The notes under the pieces are model-generated. The model made no database searches. It worked only from the letters and a program-made list of their open reading frames with translations, and was not told the DNA's origin. Of a stretch of 64,000 bases of DNA, positions 47,485-61,547 are shown one piece after another (the stretch's first letter is position 1; each line of letters starts with the position of its first letter). The DNA lies in the NCBI RefSeq assembly GCF_018143015.1, contig NC_054755.1:6613624-6677623 (forward strand), in the 5' to 3' direction. This DNA comes from Lytechinus variegatus (lineage: Eukaryota; Echinodermata; Echinoidea; Temnopleuroida; Toxopneustidae). Position numbers and translations under genes: made by a program.

Positions 47485-49662
47485 AATCAATTCGAAAACT
47501 GCGACCACAAGTGCGAGCGAAATATGAAGCGAGCGAGTAACTCAAGAAACCAAGTACGGGTAATTCAAAAACGAAAATGGCACAGCGTGTTGGCAAGCTC
47601 AAGAAGGTCTAGAAGTAGACTGAATTTTGAGAGGGAAATTGCAGTATTTATCCATGCCATCATCGTTGAATACGCTGCGGAGATTGCCCCTTAATTGCAT
47701 TGCGACGGGATTAGCCATGACTTTTGACCAATGAGAAAGCTCCACTGCCAGTACAATAGAAGTTGACCAATTAGCGACCCTTTAACGCCGGGGCATAATG
47801 GCGCGAAGACGAGCTAATTGCACCCATAAAGACAATAGGACAATAGCAGGTGGACCTCATGTTACGTAACTCTCGCATCTTCGCCCCCATAGTTCTGGGC
47901 TTGTTATTCAAAATTAATTGGCAATCTTTCATAATTTGGTGAAAAGTCTCGGCCAATCACATTGCTCGGCTAAATTAGAACTTTAATGTATCAATCTTAT
48001 TCTGTAGCTTAATTCGATACATTCCTGGCACCAACAATGTCTTTCCTAAATAAAGATGAATGAATGTATTGCATGCACGTGATTCGAATTCAACGACCAA
48101 ACACATTTTTACAAGAAGTTGTTTCTGAATTAGAAACGACAATCAACTCATCTCTGTTGAAACGAGTAGGACTTTTATTGAAAGTTGAAATAGTCAGATG
48201 TTATGTAAATCAAGTATTCCAAACGATGCTTTTGCACTAATTTGAATGAAAAAGTTTGCAGATAGGCCCGTAATCTATGCATACCATTATAAAAAGAATT
48301 GTTCATTGCTTGCATTTTCTTCGTAGAAATACCCCCAAACTAATTCATTAATTACGATTCAGGCATCTTGTTGTTTATTACCTCTCATTTATTTTCGATA
48401 TATTTATTCATCTTTCTAATTCTTGTTTCAATGAAATTTCCATCATTTTTCAAATCTATCCCCAAGCATTTTGCTCTCAAGAAACTTAATACTGAAGTAT
48501 GTTATGTCTAAAAATACGCATGTGTGAAATAATATTTACGAGAAATATAATTAAACGGAAGAAAATAAATGTTCGTTTTAATTGAATTGAATTAAAAGTA
48601 CAGATATTTTAACATTTTATGCGAGGGCTAATTTTATTATAAATCATGAAGTTTTGGTAAAGGTTAAAACACACATTCATTGGGACTATAATCATTTCTT
48701 TTATTTCAATTTTACCGAAAGTTATCTGACTTCTTCTTCAACTTCTGTTGATCATCTCTTTGACGAGAAAAAATAATCGCTGGTGATCCAGTTGAGCCCT
48801 CTCTCGGCAATTACAATATATATTCCGAAAACAACACCGTATAATATAACATCGTGGCTTAAGCCGTATAAAAAAGCTATCAAATGTGTATCTTCCTCTA
48901 TTCCAATCTTTTAGAAATGAATTCATACCAAAAGGGAGGGGACTAGTGAAACTAGTGAATCATGAATGAATCATTTTTTATTCGTTTTATCTGACCAAGA
49001 ACTCACAATTTGAGGCAATTTTGAAATCCCAAAACTTGAGTCATGTTGCAATTCCATCATCAACATATTTTCATTCGGTTTGTTTATTTGCCTATGACAT
49101 TCATTGTTTCAAAACTTAATCTACCATTTTTGCTTGTCAAATCATTATCAGGTTTTCACTAATGACAAATAAATTTCTCATATCAAAGTAATATTTTTTT
49201 CATGAACCATCTGTTAAAAACGAATATACATTTTTTCACTATAGCGTAAAGGATTTGTGTCAACTAAAACGAATTTGCATCTTAATATTTCCTTTTAGCC
49301 AAGAAATTTGAATTTCCGATTTTTGATATAGATTTGAATTACAATTTCCGATTCGTTGAGATTGTGAAACTCTGCAAGAATTAATTCCGCTTTGCATAAA
49401 TCCGGCAGGCTACCAAAGCACACGCTTATAATTGTGTAGGCTTATTAGTACCGTCTTGGATAGCATACCATCATAAAAATATAAGATTTTCTAAAAAAAA
49501 TTGTTGCAAGAAATGAGATAGGATTAAGCGCACAGCGCCTGATAAAATACGATCGATAAGCAACAAGCTACCCCGCAAACATTTCCTCTCTGCCGTTAGC
49601 ATCGAGTCGAATTATTGCTAATCGCGATTGAAAATAATATTTGAAAAAAAGGTCATTTCAGC

Positions 49663-50295
49663 TCAATCCATCTTATAAGCCTTCATGACGGCGCCGCGAA
49701 TGCTACGGTAATACCTCAACATACCAGCATCGTTAAAGTGGAACCCATCCGACGAGAAAAGTCTGCCGTGATTGAGTGCAAAAGAACGATGGCGCCAAAA
49801 ATGCACATTAGGCAAACTTTCGAGAAACTTTGCGAGCAGCCGGTTGGTGTCCTGCACGTTCGAGTTGAAATTCGGCTTCCAATTCGGCACGAACAGACGA
49901 GGGATAATACCACAAACGAGTACGTGGCGAATGCCAGGTATGCGCGAAATACGAAGCGCCAGGTCGACGATTGAAAGCACCGTGGATTCGGTAGTCGCGC
50001 GCCCGTCACACAGGTCGTTGGACCCGAGATCGAGCACCACGGCATCTGGAGAGAGATTCCAGACGAGATCAAGCTGCGCTGCCGCAGAAAATACACTGCC
50101 CGGTTGATCGTGCCCGACATCGTGCATGAAAGTGAGAACGGAAGATTTCTCTAGACCGAGATTATCCCTCTTGGGATCGCGAGCGATGTACTGATTAAGA
50201 CGGCTGATGTAACTATGACCGAGTACAAGGACGACGGGCGATTCGCGATCATCGCAAAGTTCAGGAGAGCTGCATGACATGCTTGAGGTAGACAT
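49663..50295 (-). CDS. SGNH-fold hydrolase, array unit 5
   Basis: Identical protein; shares the silent CAC at His124 with its neighbours at 46,852 and 52,480. The spacer of this unit (48,949-51,764) is the longest regular one, with an extra CGA near 50,950. Confidence 0.85.
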   Translation of the reverse strand: MSTSSMSCSSPELCDDRESPVVLVLGHSYISRLNQYIARDPKRDNLGLEKSSVLTFMHDVGHDQPGSVFSAAAQLDLVWNLSPDAVVLDLGSNDLCDGRATTESTVLSIVDLALRISRIPGIRHVLVCGIIPRLFVPNWKPNFNSNVQDTNRLLAKFLESLPNVHFWRHRSFALNHGRLFSSDGFHFNDAGMLRYYRSIRGAVMKAYKMD

Positions 50296-52479
50296 AATCA
50301 ATTCGAAAACTGCGACCACAAGTGCGAGCGAAATATGAAGCGAGCGAGTAACTCAAGAAACCAAGTACGGGTAATTCAAAAACGAAAATGGCACAGCGTG
50401 TTGGCAAGCTCAAGAAGGTCTAGAAGTAGACTGAATTTTGAGAGGGAAATTGCAGTATTTATCCATGCCATCATCGTTGAATACGCTGCGGAGATTGCCC
50501 CTTAATTGCATTGCGACGGGATTAGCCATGACTTTTGACCAATGAGAAAGCTCCACTGCCAGTACAATAGAAGTTGACCAATTAGCGACCCTTTAACGCC
50601 GGGGCATAATGGCGCGAAGACGAGCTAATTGCACCCATAAAGACAATAGGACAATAGCAGGTGGACCTCATGTTACGTAACTCTCGCATCTTCGCCCCCA
50701 TAGTTCTGGGCTTGTTATTCAAAATTAATTGGCAATCTTTCATAATTTGGTGAAAAGTCTCGGCCAATCACATTGCTCGGCTAAATTAGAACTTTAATGT
50801 ATCAATCTTATTCTGTAGCTTAATTCGATACATTGCTGGCACCAACAATGTCTTTCCTAAATAAAGATGAATGAATGTATTGCATGCACGTGATTCGAAT
50901 TCAACGACCAAACACATTTTTACAAGAAGTTGTTTCTGAATTAGAAACGACGACAATCAACTCATCTCTGTTGAAACGAGTAGGACTTTTATTGAAAGTT
51001 GAAATAGTCAGATGTTATGTAAATCAAGTATTCCAAACGATGCTTTTGCACTAATTTGAATGAAAAAGTTTGCAGATAGGCCCGTAATCTATGCATACCA
51101 TTATAAAAAGAATTGTTCATTGCTTGCATTTTCTTCGTAGAAATACCCCCAAACTAATTCATTAATTACGATTCAGGCATCTTGTTGTTTATTACCTCTC
51201 ATTTATTTTCGATATATTTATTCATCTTTCTAATTCTTGTTTCAATGAAATTTCCATCATTTTTCAAATCTATCCCCAAGCATTTTGCTCTCAAGAAACT
51301 TAATACTGAATTATGTTATGTCTAAAAATACGCATGTGTGAAATAATATTTACGAGAAATATAATTAAACGGAAGAAAATAAATGTTCGTTTTAATTGAA
51401 TTGAATTAAAAGTACAGATATTTTAACATTTTATGCGAGGGCTAATTTTATTACAAATCATGAAGTTTTGGTAAAGGTTAAAACACACATTCATTGGGAC
51501 TATAATCATTTCTTTTATTTCAATTTTACCGAAAGTTATCTGACTTCTACTTCAACTTCTGTTGATCATCTCTTTGACGAGAAAAAATAATTGCACTGGT
51601 GATCCAGTTGAGCCCTCTCTCGGCAATTACAATATATATTCCGAAAACAACACCGTATAATATAACATCGTGGCTTAAGCCGTATAAAAAAGCTATCAAA
51701 TGTGTATCTTCCTCTATTCCAATCTTTTAGAAATGAATTCATACCAAAAGGGAGGGGACTAGTGAAACTAGTGAATCATGAATGAATCATTTTTTGTTCG
51801 TTTTATCTGACCAAGAACTCACAATTTGAGGCAATTTTGAAATCCCAAAACTTGAGTCATGTTGCAATTCCATCATAAACATATTTTCACTCGGTTTGTT
51901 TATTTGCCTATGACATTCATTGTTTCAAAACTTAATCTACCATTTTGCTTGTCAAATCATTATCAGGTTTTCACTAATGACAAATAAATTTCTCATATCA
52001 AAGTAATATTTTTTTCATGAACCATCTGTTAAAAACGAATATACATTTTTTCACTATAGCGTAAAGGATTTGTGTCAACTAAAACGAATTTGCATCTTAA
52101 TATTTCCTTTTAGCCAAGAAATTTGAATTTCCGATTTTTGATATAGATTTGAATTACAATTTCCGATTCGTTGAGATTGTGAAACTCTGCAAGAATTAAT
52201 TCCGCTTTGCATAAATCCGGCAGGCTACCAAAGCACACGCTTATAATTGTGTAGGCTTATTAGTACCGTCTTGGATAGCATACCATCATAAAAATATAAG
52301 ATTTTCTAAAAAAAATTATTTTGCAAGAAATGAGATAGGATTAAGCGCACAGCGCCTGATAAAATACGATCGAGCAGCAACAAGCTACCCCGCAAACATT
52401 TCCTCTCTGCCGTTAGCATCGAGTCGAATTATTGCTAATCGCGATTGAAAATAATATTTGAAAAAAAGGTCATTTCAGC

Positions 52480-53112
52480 TCAATCCATCTTATAAGCCTT
52501 CATGACGGCGCCGCGAATGCTACGGTAATACCTCAACATACCAGCATCGTTAAAGTGGAACCCATCCGACGAGAAAAGTCTGCCGTGATTGAGTGCAAAA
52601 GAACGATGGCGCCAAAAATGCACATTAGGCAAACTTTCGAGAAACTTTGCGAGCAGCCGGTTGGTGTCCTGCACGTTCGAGTTGAAATTCGGCTTCCAAT
52701 TCGGCACGAACAGACGAGGGATAATACCACAAACGAGTACGTGGCGAATGCCAGGTATGCGCGAAATACGAAGCGCCAGGTCGACGATTGAAAGCACCGT
52801 GGATTCGGTAGTCGCGCGCCCGTCACACAGGTCGTTGGACCCGAGATCGAGCACCACGGCATCTGGAGAGAGATTCCAGACGAGATCAAGCTGCGCTGCC
52901 GCAGAAAATACACTGCCCGGTTGATCGTGCCCGACATCGTGCATGAAAGTGAGAACGGAAGATTTCTCTAGACCGAGATTATCCCTCTTGGGATCGCGAG
53001 CGATGTACTGATTAAGACGGCTGATGTAACTATGACCGAGTACAAGGACGACGGGCGATTCGCGATCATCGCAAAGTTCAGGAGAGCTGCATGACATGCT
53101 TGAGGTAGACAT
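52480..53112 (-). CDS. SGNH-fold hydrolase, array unit 6
   Basis: Identical protein, His124 codon CAC. TATA, initiator and both CCAAT boxes are unchanged upstream (53,246-53,399). Confidence 0.85.
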   Translation of the reverse strand: MSTSSMSCSSPELCDDRESPVVLVLGHSYISRLNQYIARDPKRDNLGLEKSSVLTFMHDVGHDQPGSVFSAAAQLDLVWNLSPDAVVLDLGSNDLCDGRATTESTVLSIVDLALRISRIPGIRHVLVCGIIPRLFVPNWKPNFNSNVQDTNRLLAKFLESLPNVHFWRHRSFALNHGRLFSSDGFHFNDAGMLRYYRSIRGAVMKAYKMD

Positions 53113-55291
53113 AATCAATTCGAAAACTGCGACCACAAGTGCGAGCGAAATATGAAGCGAGCGAGTAACTCAAGAAACCAAGTACGGGTAATTCAAAAAC
53201 GAAAATGGCACAGCGTGTTGGCAAGCTCAAGAAGGTCTAGAAGTAGACTGAATTTTGAGAGGGAAATTGCAGTATTTATCCATGCCATCATCGTTGAATA
53301 CGCTGCGGAGATTGCCCCTTAATTGCATTGCGACGGGATTAGCCATGACTTTTGACCAATGAGAAAGCTCCACTGCCAGTACAATAGAAGTTGACCAATT
53401 AGCGACCCTTTAACGCCGGGGCATAATGGCGCGAAGACGAGCTAATTGCACCCATAAAGACAATAGGACAATAGCAGGTGGACCTCATGTTACGTAACTC
53501 TCGCATCTTCGCCCCCATAGTTCTGGGCTTGTTATTCAAAATTAATTGGCAATCTTTCATAATTTGGTGAAAAGTCTCGGCCAATCACATTGCTCGGCTA
53601 AATTAGAACTTTAATGTATCAATCTTATTCTGTAGCTTAATTCGATACATTGCTGGCACCAACAATGTCTTTCCTAAATAAAGATGAATGAATGTATTGC
53701 ATGCACGTGATTCGAATTCAACGACCAAACACATTTTTACAAGAAGTTGTTTCTGAATTAGAAACGACAATCAACTCATCTCTGTTGAAACGAGTAGGAC
53801 TTTTATTGAAAGTTGAAATAGTCAGATGTTATGTAAATCAAGTATTCCAAACGATGCTTTTGCACTAATTTGAATGAAAAAGTTTGCAGATAGGCCCGTA
53901 ATCTATGCATACCATTATAAAAAGAATTGTTCATTGCTTGCATTTTCTTCGTAGAAATACCCCCAAACTAATTCATTAATTACGATTCAGGCATCTTGTT
54001 GTTTATTACCTCTCATTTATTTTCGATATATTTATTCATCTTTCTAATTCTTGTTTCAATGAAATTTCCATCATTTTTCAAATCTATCCCCAAGCATTTT
54101 GCTCTCAAGAAACTTAATACTGAAGTATGTTATGTCTAAAAATACGCATGTGTGAAATAATATTTACGAGAAATATAATTAAACGGAAGAAAATAAATGT
54201 TCGTTTTAATTGAATTGAATTAAAAGTACAGATATTTTAACATTTTATGCGAGGGCTAATTTTATTATAAATCATGAAGTTTTGGTAAAGGTTAAAACAC
54301 ACATTCATTGGGACTATAATCATTTCTTTTATTTCAATTTTACCGAAAGTTATCTGACTTCTACTTCAACTTCTGTTGATCATCTCTTTGACGAGAAAAA
54401 ATAATCGCTGGTGATCCAGTTGAGCCCTCTCTCGGCAATTACAATATATATTCCGAAAACAACACCGTATAATATAACATCGTGGCTTAAGCCGTATAAA
54501 AAAGCTATCAAATGTGTATCTTCCTCTATTCCAATCTTTTAGAAATGAATTCATACCAAAAGGGAGGGGACTAGTGAAACTAGTGAATCATGAATGAATC
54601 ATTTTTTATTCGTTTTATCTGACCAAGAACTCACAATTTGAGGCAATTTTGAAATCCCAAAACTTGAGTCATGTTGCAATTCCATCATAAACATATTTTC
54701 ACTCGGTTTGTTTATTTGCCTATGACATTCATTGTTTCAAAACTTAATCTACCATTTTTGCTTGTCAAATCATTATCAGGTTTTCACTAATGACAAATAA
54801 ATTTCTCATATCAAAGTAATATTTTTTTCATGAACCATCTGTTAAAAACGAATATACATTTTTTCACTATAGCGTAAAGGATTTGTGTCAACTAAAACGA
54901 ATTTGCATCTTAATATTTCCTTTTAGCCAAGAAATTTGAATTTCCGATTTTTGATATAGATTTGAATTACAATTTCCGATTCGTTGAGATTGTGAAACTC
55001 TGCAAGAATTAATTCCGCTTTGCATAAATCCGGCAGGCTACCAAAGCACACGCTTATAATTGTGTAGGCTTATTAGTACCGTCTTGGATAGCATACCATC
55101 ATAAAAATATAAGATTTTCTAAAAAAAAATTGTTGCAAGAAATGAGATAGGATTAAGCGCACAGCGCCTGATAAAATACGATCGAGCAGCAACAAGCTAC
55201 CCCGCAAACATTTCCTCTCTGCCGTTAGCATCGAGTCGAATTATTGCTAATCGCGATTGAAAATAATATTTGAAAAAAAGGTCATTTCAGC

Positions 55292-55924
55292 TCAATCCAT
55301 CTTATAAGCCTTCATGACGGCGCCGCGAATGCTACGGTAATACCTCAACATACCAGCATCGTTAAAGTGGAACCCATCCGACGAGAAAAGTCTGCCGTGA
55401 TTGAGTGCAAAAGAACGATGGCGCCAAAAATGCACATTAGGCAAACTTTCGAGAAACTTTGCGAGCAGCCGGTTGGTGTCCTGCACGTTCGAGTTGAAAT
55501 TCGGCTTCCAATTCGGCACGAACAGACGAGGGATAATACCACAAACGAGTACATGGCGAATGCCAGGGATGCGCGAAATACGAAGCGCCAGGTCGACGAT
55601 TGAAAGCACCGTGGATTCGGTTGTCGCGCGCCCGTCACACAGGTCGTTGGACCCGAGATCGAGCACCACGGCATCTGGAGAGAGATTCCAGACGAGATCA
55701 AGCTGCGCTGCCGCAGAAAATACACTGCCCGGTTGATCGTGCCCGACATCGTGCATGAAAGTGAGAACGGAAGATTTCTCTAGACCGAGATTATCCCTCT
55801 TGGGATCGCGAGCGATGTACTGATTAAGACGGCTGATGTAACTATGACCGAGTACAAGGACGACGGGCGATTCGCGATCATCGCAAAGTTCAGGAGAGCT
55901 GCATGACATGCTTGAGGTAGACAT
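55292..55924 (-). CDS. SGNH-fold hydrolase, array unit 7
   Basis: Identical protein. This copy has two private silent changes, ATA to ATC at Ile119 and ACT to ACA at Thr101, and the CAT form at His124, which makes it the most diverged intact copy at DNA level. Confidence 0.85.
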   Translation of the reverse strand: MSTSSMSCSSPELCDDRESPVVLVLGHSYISRLNQYIARDPKRDNLGLEKSSVLTFMHDVGHDQPGSVFSAAAQLDLVWNLSPDAVVLDLGSNDLCDGRATTESTVLSIVDLALRISRIPGIRHVLVCGIIPRLFVPNWKPNFNSNVQDTNRLLAKFLESLPNVHFWRHRSFALNHGRLFSSDGFHFNDAGMLRYYRSIRGAVMKAYKMD

Positions 55925-58102
55925 AATCAATTCGAAAACTGCGACCACAAGTGCGAGCGAAATATGAAGCGAGCGAGTAACTCAAGAAACCAAGTACGGG
56001 TAATTCAAAAACGAAAATGGCACAGCGTGTTGGCAAGCTCAAGAAGGTCTAGAAGTAGACTGAATTTTGAGAGGGAAATTGCAGTATTTATCCATGCCAT
56101 CATCGTTGAATACGCTGCGGAGATTGCCCCTTAATTGCATTGCGACGGGATTAGCCATGACTTTTGACCAATGAGAAAGCTCCACTGCCAGTACAATAGA
56201 AGTTGACCAATTAGCGACCCTTTAACGCCGGGGCATAATGGCGCGAAGACGAGCTAATTGCACCCATAAAGACAATAGGACAATAGCAGGTGGACCTCAT
56301 GTTACGTAACTCTCGCATCTTCGCCCCCATAGTTCTGGGCTTGTTATTCAAAATTAATTGGCAATCTTTCATAATTTGGTGAAAAGTCTCGGCCAATCAC
56401 ATTGCTCGGCTAAATTAGAACTTTAATGTATCAATCTTATTCTGTAGCTTAATTCGATACATTGCTGGCACCAACAATGTCTTTCCTAAATAAAGATGAA
56501 TGAATGTATTGCATGCACGTGATTCGAATTCAACGACCAAACACATTTTTACAAGAAGTTGTTTCTGAATTAGAAACGACAATCAACTCATCTCTGTTGA
56601 AACGAGTAGGACTTTTATTGAAAGTTGAAATAGTCAGATGTTATGTAAATCAAGTATTCCAAACGATGCTTTTGCACTAATTTGAATGAAAAAGTTTGCA
56701 GATAGGCCCGTAATCTATGCATACCATTATAAAAAGAATTGTTCATTGCTTGCATTTTCTTCGTAGAAATACCCCCAAACTAATTCATTAATTACGATTC
56801 AGGCATCTTGTTGTTTATTACCTCTCATTTATTTTCGATATATTTATTCATCTTTCTAATTCTTGTTTCAATGAAATTTCCATCATTTTTCAAATCTATC
56901 CCCAAGCATTTTGCTCTCAAGAAACTTAATACTGAAGTATGTTATGTCTAAAAATACGCATGTGTGAAATAATATTTACGAGAAATATAATTAAACGGAA
57001 GAAAATAAATGTTCGTTTTAATTGAATTGAATTAAAAGTACAGATATTTTAACATTTTATGCGAGGGCTAATTTTATTATAAATCATGAAGTTTTGGTAA
57101 AGGTTAAAACACACATTCATTGGGACTATAATCATTTCTTTTATTTCAATTTTACCGAAAGTTATCTGACTTCTACTTCAACTTCTGTTGATCATCTCTT
57201 TGACGAGAAAAAATAATCGCTGGTGATCCAGTTGAGCCCTCTCTCGGCAATTACAATATATATTCCGAAAACAACACCGTATAATATAACATCGTGGCTT
57301 AAGCCGTATAAAAAAGCTATCAAATGTGTATCTTCCTCTATTCCAATCTTTTAGAAATGAATTCATACCAAAAGGGAGGGGACTAGTGAAACTAGTGAAT
57401 CATGAATGAATCATTTTTTGTTCGTTTTATCTGACCAAGAACTCACAATTTGAGGCAATTTTGAAATCCCCAAACTTAAGTCATGTTGCAATTCCATCAT
57501 AAACATATTTTCACTCGGTTTGTTTATTTGCCTATGACATTCATTGTTTCAAAACTTAATCTACCATTTTTGCTTGTCAAATCATTATCAGGTTTTCACT
57601 AATGACAAATAAATTTCTCATATCAAAGTAATATTTTTTCATGAACCATCTGTTAAAAACGAATATACATTTTTTCACTATAGCGTAAAGGATTTGTGTC
57701 AACTAAAACGAATTTGCATCTTAATATTTCCTTTTAGCCAAGAAATTTGAATTTCCGATTTTTGATATAGATTTGAATTACAATTTCCGATTCGTTGAGA
57801 TTGTGAAACTCTGCAAGAATTAATTCCGCTTTGCATAAATCCGGCAGGCTACCAAAGCACACGCTTATAATTGTGTAGGCTTATTAGTACCGTCTTGGAT
57901 AGCATACCATCATAAAAATATAAGATTTTCTAAAAAAAAATTGTTGCAAGAAATGAGATAGGATTAAGCGCACAGCGCCTGATAAAATACGATCGAGCAG
58001 CAACAAGCTACCCCGCAAACATTTCCTCTCTGCCGTTAGCATCGAGTCGAATTATTGCTAATCGCGATTGAAAATAATATTTGAAAAAAAGGTCATTTCA
58101 GC

Positions 58103-58735
58103 TCAATCCATCTTATAAGCCTTCATGACGGCGCCGCGAATGCTACGGTAATACCTCAACATACCAGCATCGTTAAAGTGGAACCCATCCGACGAGAAAA
58201 GTCTGCCGTGATTGAGTGCAAAAGAACGATGGCGCCAAAAATGCACATTAGGCAAACTTTCGAGAAACTTTGCGAGCAGCCGGTTGGTGTCCTGCACGTT
58301 CGAGTTGAAATTCGGCTTCCAATTCGGCACGAACAGACGAGGGATAATACCACAAACGAGTACATGGCGAATGCCAGGTATGCGCGAAATACGAAGCGCC
58401 AGGTCGACGATTGAAAGCACCGTGGATTCGGTAGTCGCGCGCCCGTCACACAGGTCGTTGGACCCGAGATCGAGCACCACGGCATCTGGAGAGAGATTCC
58501 AGACGAGATCAAGCTGCGCTGCCGCAGAAAATACACTGCCCGGTTGATCGTGCCCGACATCGTGCATGAAAGTGAGAACGGAAGATTTCTCTAGACCGAG
58601 ATTATCCCTCTTGGGATCGCGAGCGATGTACTGATTAAGACGGCTGATGTAACTATGACCGAGTACAAGGACGACGGGCGATTCGCGATCATCGCAAAGT
58701 TCAGGAGAGCTGCATGACATGCTTGAGGTAGACAT
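58103..58735 (-). CDS. SGNH-fold hydrolase, array unit 8
   Basis: Identical protein and, as far as read, the same ORF sequence as the reference copy at 44,038 (CAT at His124). Its unit has the shorter TAATCGCTGG spacer form near 60,027. Confidence 0.85.
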   Translation of the reverse strand: MSTSSMSCSSPELCDDRESPVVLVLGHSYISRLNQYIARDPKRDNLGLEKSSVLTFMHDVGHDQPGSVFSAAAQLDLVWNLSPDAVVLDLGSNDLCDGRATTESTVLSIVDLALRISRIPGIRHVLVCGIIPRLFVPNWKPNFNSNVQDTNRLLAKFLESLPNVHFWRHRSFALNHGRLFSSDGFHFNDAGMLRYYRSIRGAVMKAYKMD

Positions 58736-60914
58736 AATCAATTCGAAAACTGCGACCACAAGTGCGAGCGAAATATGAAGCGAGCGAGTAACTCAAGAAA
58801 CCAAGTACGGGTAATTCAAAAACGAAAATGGCACAGCGTGTTGGCAAGCTCAAGAAGGTCTAGAAGTAGACTGAATTTTGAGAGGGAAATTGCAGTATTT
58901 ATCCATGCCATCATCGTTGAATACGCTGCGGAGATTGCCCCTTAATTGCATTGCGACGGGATTAGCCATGACTTTTGACCAATGAGAAAGCTCCACTGCC
59001 AGTACAATAGAAGTTGACCAATTAGCGACCCTTTAACGCCGGGGCATAATGGCGCGAAGACGAGCTAATTGCACCCATAAAGACAATAGGACAATAGCAG
59101 GTGGACCTCATGTTACGTAACTCTCGCATCTTCGCCCCCATAGTTCTGGGCTTGTTATTCAAAATTAATTGGCAATCTTTCATAATTTGGTGAAAAGTCT
59201 CGGCCAATCACATTGCTCGGCTAAATTAGAATTTAATGTATCAATCTTATTCTGTAGCTTAATTCGATACATTGCTGGCACCAACAATGTCTTTCCTAAA
59301 TAAAGATGAATGAATGTATTGCATGCACGTGATTCGAATTCAACGACCAAACACATTTTTACAAGAAGTTGTTTCTGAATTAGAAACGACAATCAACTCA
59401 TCTCTGTTGAAACGAGTAGGACTTTTATTGAAAGTTGAAATAGTCAGATGTTATGTAAATCAAGTATTCCAAACGATGCTTTTGCACTAATTTGAATGAA
59501 AGAGTTTGCAGACAGGCCCGTAATCTATGCATACCATTATAAAAAGAATTGTTCATTGCTTGCATTTTCTTCGTAGAAATACCCCCAAACTAATTCATTA
59601 ATTACGATTCAGGCATCTTGTTGTTTATTACCTCTCATTTATTTTCGATATATTTATTCATCTTTCTAATTCTTGTTTCAATGAAATTTCCATCATTTTT
59701 CAAATCTATCCCCAAGCATTTTGCTCTCAAGAAACTTAATACTGAAGTATGTTATGTCTAAAAATACGCATGTGTGAAATAATATTTACGAGAAATATAA
59801 TTAAACGGAAGAAAATAAATGTTCGTTTTAATTGAATTGAATTAAAAGTACAGATATTTTAACATTTTATGCGAGGGCTAATTTTATTACAAATCATGAA
59901 GTTTTGGTAAAGGTTAAAACACACATTCATTGGGACTATAATCATTTCTTTTATTTCAATTTTACCGAAAGTTATCTGACTTCTACTTCAACTTCTGTTG
60001 ATCATCTCTTTGACGAGAAAAAATAATCGCTGGTGATCCAGTTGAGCCCTCTCTCGGCAATTACAATATATATTCCGAAAACAACACCGTATAATATAAC
60101 ATCGTGGCTTAAGCCGTATAAAAAAGCTATCAAATGTGTATCTTCCTCTATTCCAATCTTTTAGAAATGAATTCATACCAAAAGGGAGGGGACTAGTGAA
60201 ACTAGTGAATCATGAATGAATCATTTTTTGTTCGTTTTATCTGACCAAGAACTCACAATTTGAGGCAATTTTGAAATCCCAAAACTTGAGTCATGTTGCA
60301 ATTCCATCATAAACATATTTTCACTCGGTTTGTTTATTTGCCTATGACATTCATTGTTTCAAAACTTAATCTACCATTTTTTGCTTGTCAAATCATTATC
60401 AGGTTTTCACTAATGACAAATAAATTTCTCATATCAAAGTAATATTTTTTTCATGAACCATCTGTTAAAAACGAATATACAATTTTTCACTATAGCGTAA
60501 AGGATTTGTGTCAACTAAAACGAATTTGCATCTTAATATTTCCTTTTAGCCAAGAAATTTGAATTTCCGATTTTCGATATAGATTTGAATTACAATTTCC
60601 GATTCGTTGAGATTATGAAACTCTGCAAGAATTAATTCCGCTTTGCATAAATCCGGCGGGCTACCAAAGCACACGCTTATAATTGTGTAGGCTTATTAGT
60701 ACCGTCTTGGATAGCATACCATCATAAAAATATAAGATTTTCTAAAAAAAAATTGTTGCAAGAAATGAGATAGGATTAAGCGCACAGCGCCTGATAAAAT
60801 ACGATCGAGCAGCAACAAGCTACCCCGCAAACATTTCCTCTCTGCCGTTAGCATCGAGTCGAATTATTGCTAATCGCGATTGAAAATAATATTTGAAAAA
60901 AAGGTCATTTCAGC

Positions 60915-61547
60915 TCAATCCATCTTATAAGCCTTCATGACGGCGCCGCGAATGCTACGGTAATACCTCAACATACCAGCATCGTTAAAGTGGAACCCAT
61001 CCGACGAGAAAAGTCTGCCGTGATTGAGTGCAAAAGAACGATGGCGCCAAAAATGCACATTAGGCAAACTTTCGAGAAACTTTGCGAGCAGCCGGTTGGT
61101 GTCCTGCACGTTCGAGTTGAAATTCGGCTTCCAATTCGGCACGAACAGACGAGGGATAATACCACAAACGAGTACATGGCGAATGCCAGGTATGCGCGAA
61201 ATACGAAGCGCCAGGTCGACGATTGAAAGCACCGTGGATTCGGTAGTCGCGCGCCCGTCACACAGGTCGTTGGACCCGAGATCGAGCACCACGGCATCTG
61301 GAGAGAGATTCCAGACGAGATCAAGCTGCGCTGCCGCAGAAAATACACTGCCCGGTTGATCGTGCCCGACATCGTGCATGAAAGTGAGAACGGAAGATTT
61401 CTCTAGACCGAGATTATCCCTCTTGGGATCGCGAGCGATGTACTGATTAAGACGGCTGATGTAACTATGACCGAGTACAAGGACGACGGGCGATTCGCGA
61501 TCATCGCAAAGTTCAGGAGAGCTGCATGACATGCTTGAGGTAGACAT
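60915..61547 (-). CDS. SGNH-fold hydrolase, array unit 9
   Basis: Identical protein. The one base change near the start (CATATTCAATT instead of CATAATCAATT on the plus strand) lies just upstream of the ATG, in the predicted 5' UTR, and does not alter the protein. Confidence 0.85.
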   Translation of the reverse strand: MSTSSMSCSSPELCDDRESPVVLVLGHSYISRLNQYIARDPKRDNLGLEKSSVLTFMHDVGHDQPGSVFSAAAQLDLVWNLSPDAVVLDLGSNDLCDGRATTESTVLSIVDLALRISRIPGIRHVLVCGIIPRLFVPNWKPNFNSNVQDTNRLLAKFLESLPNVHFWRHRSFALNHGRLFSSDGFHFNDAGMLRYYRSIRGAVMKAYKMD

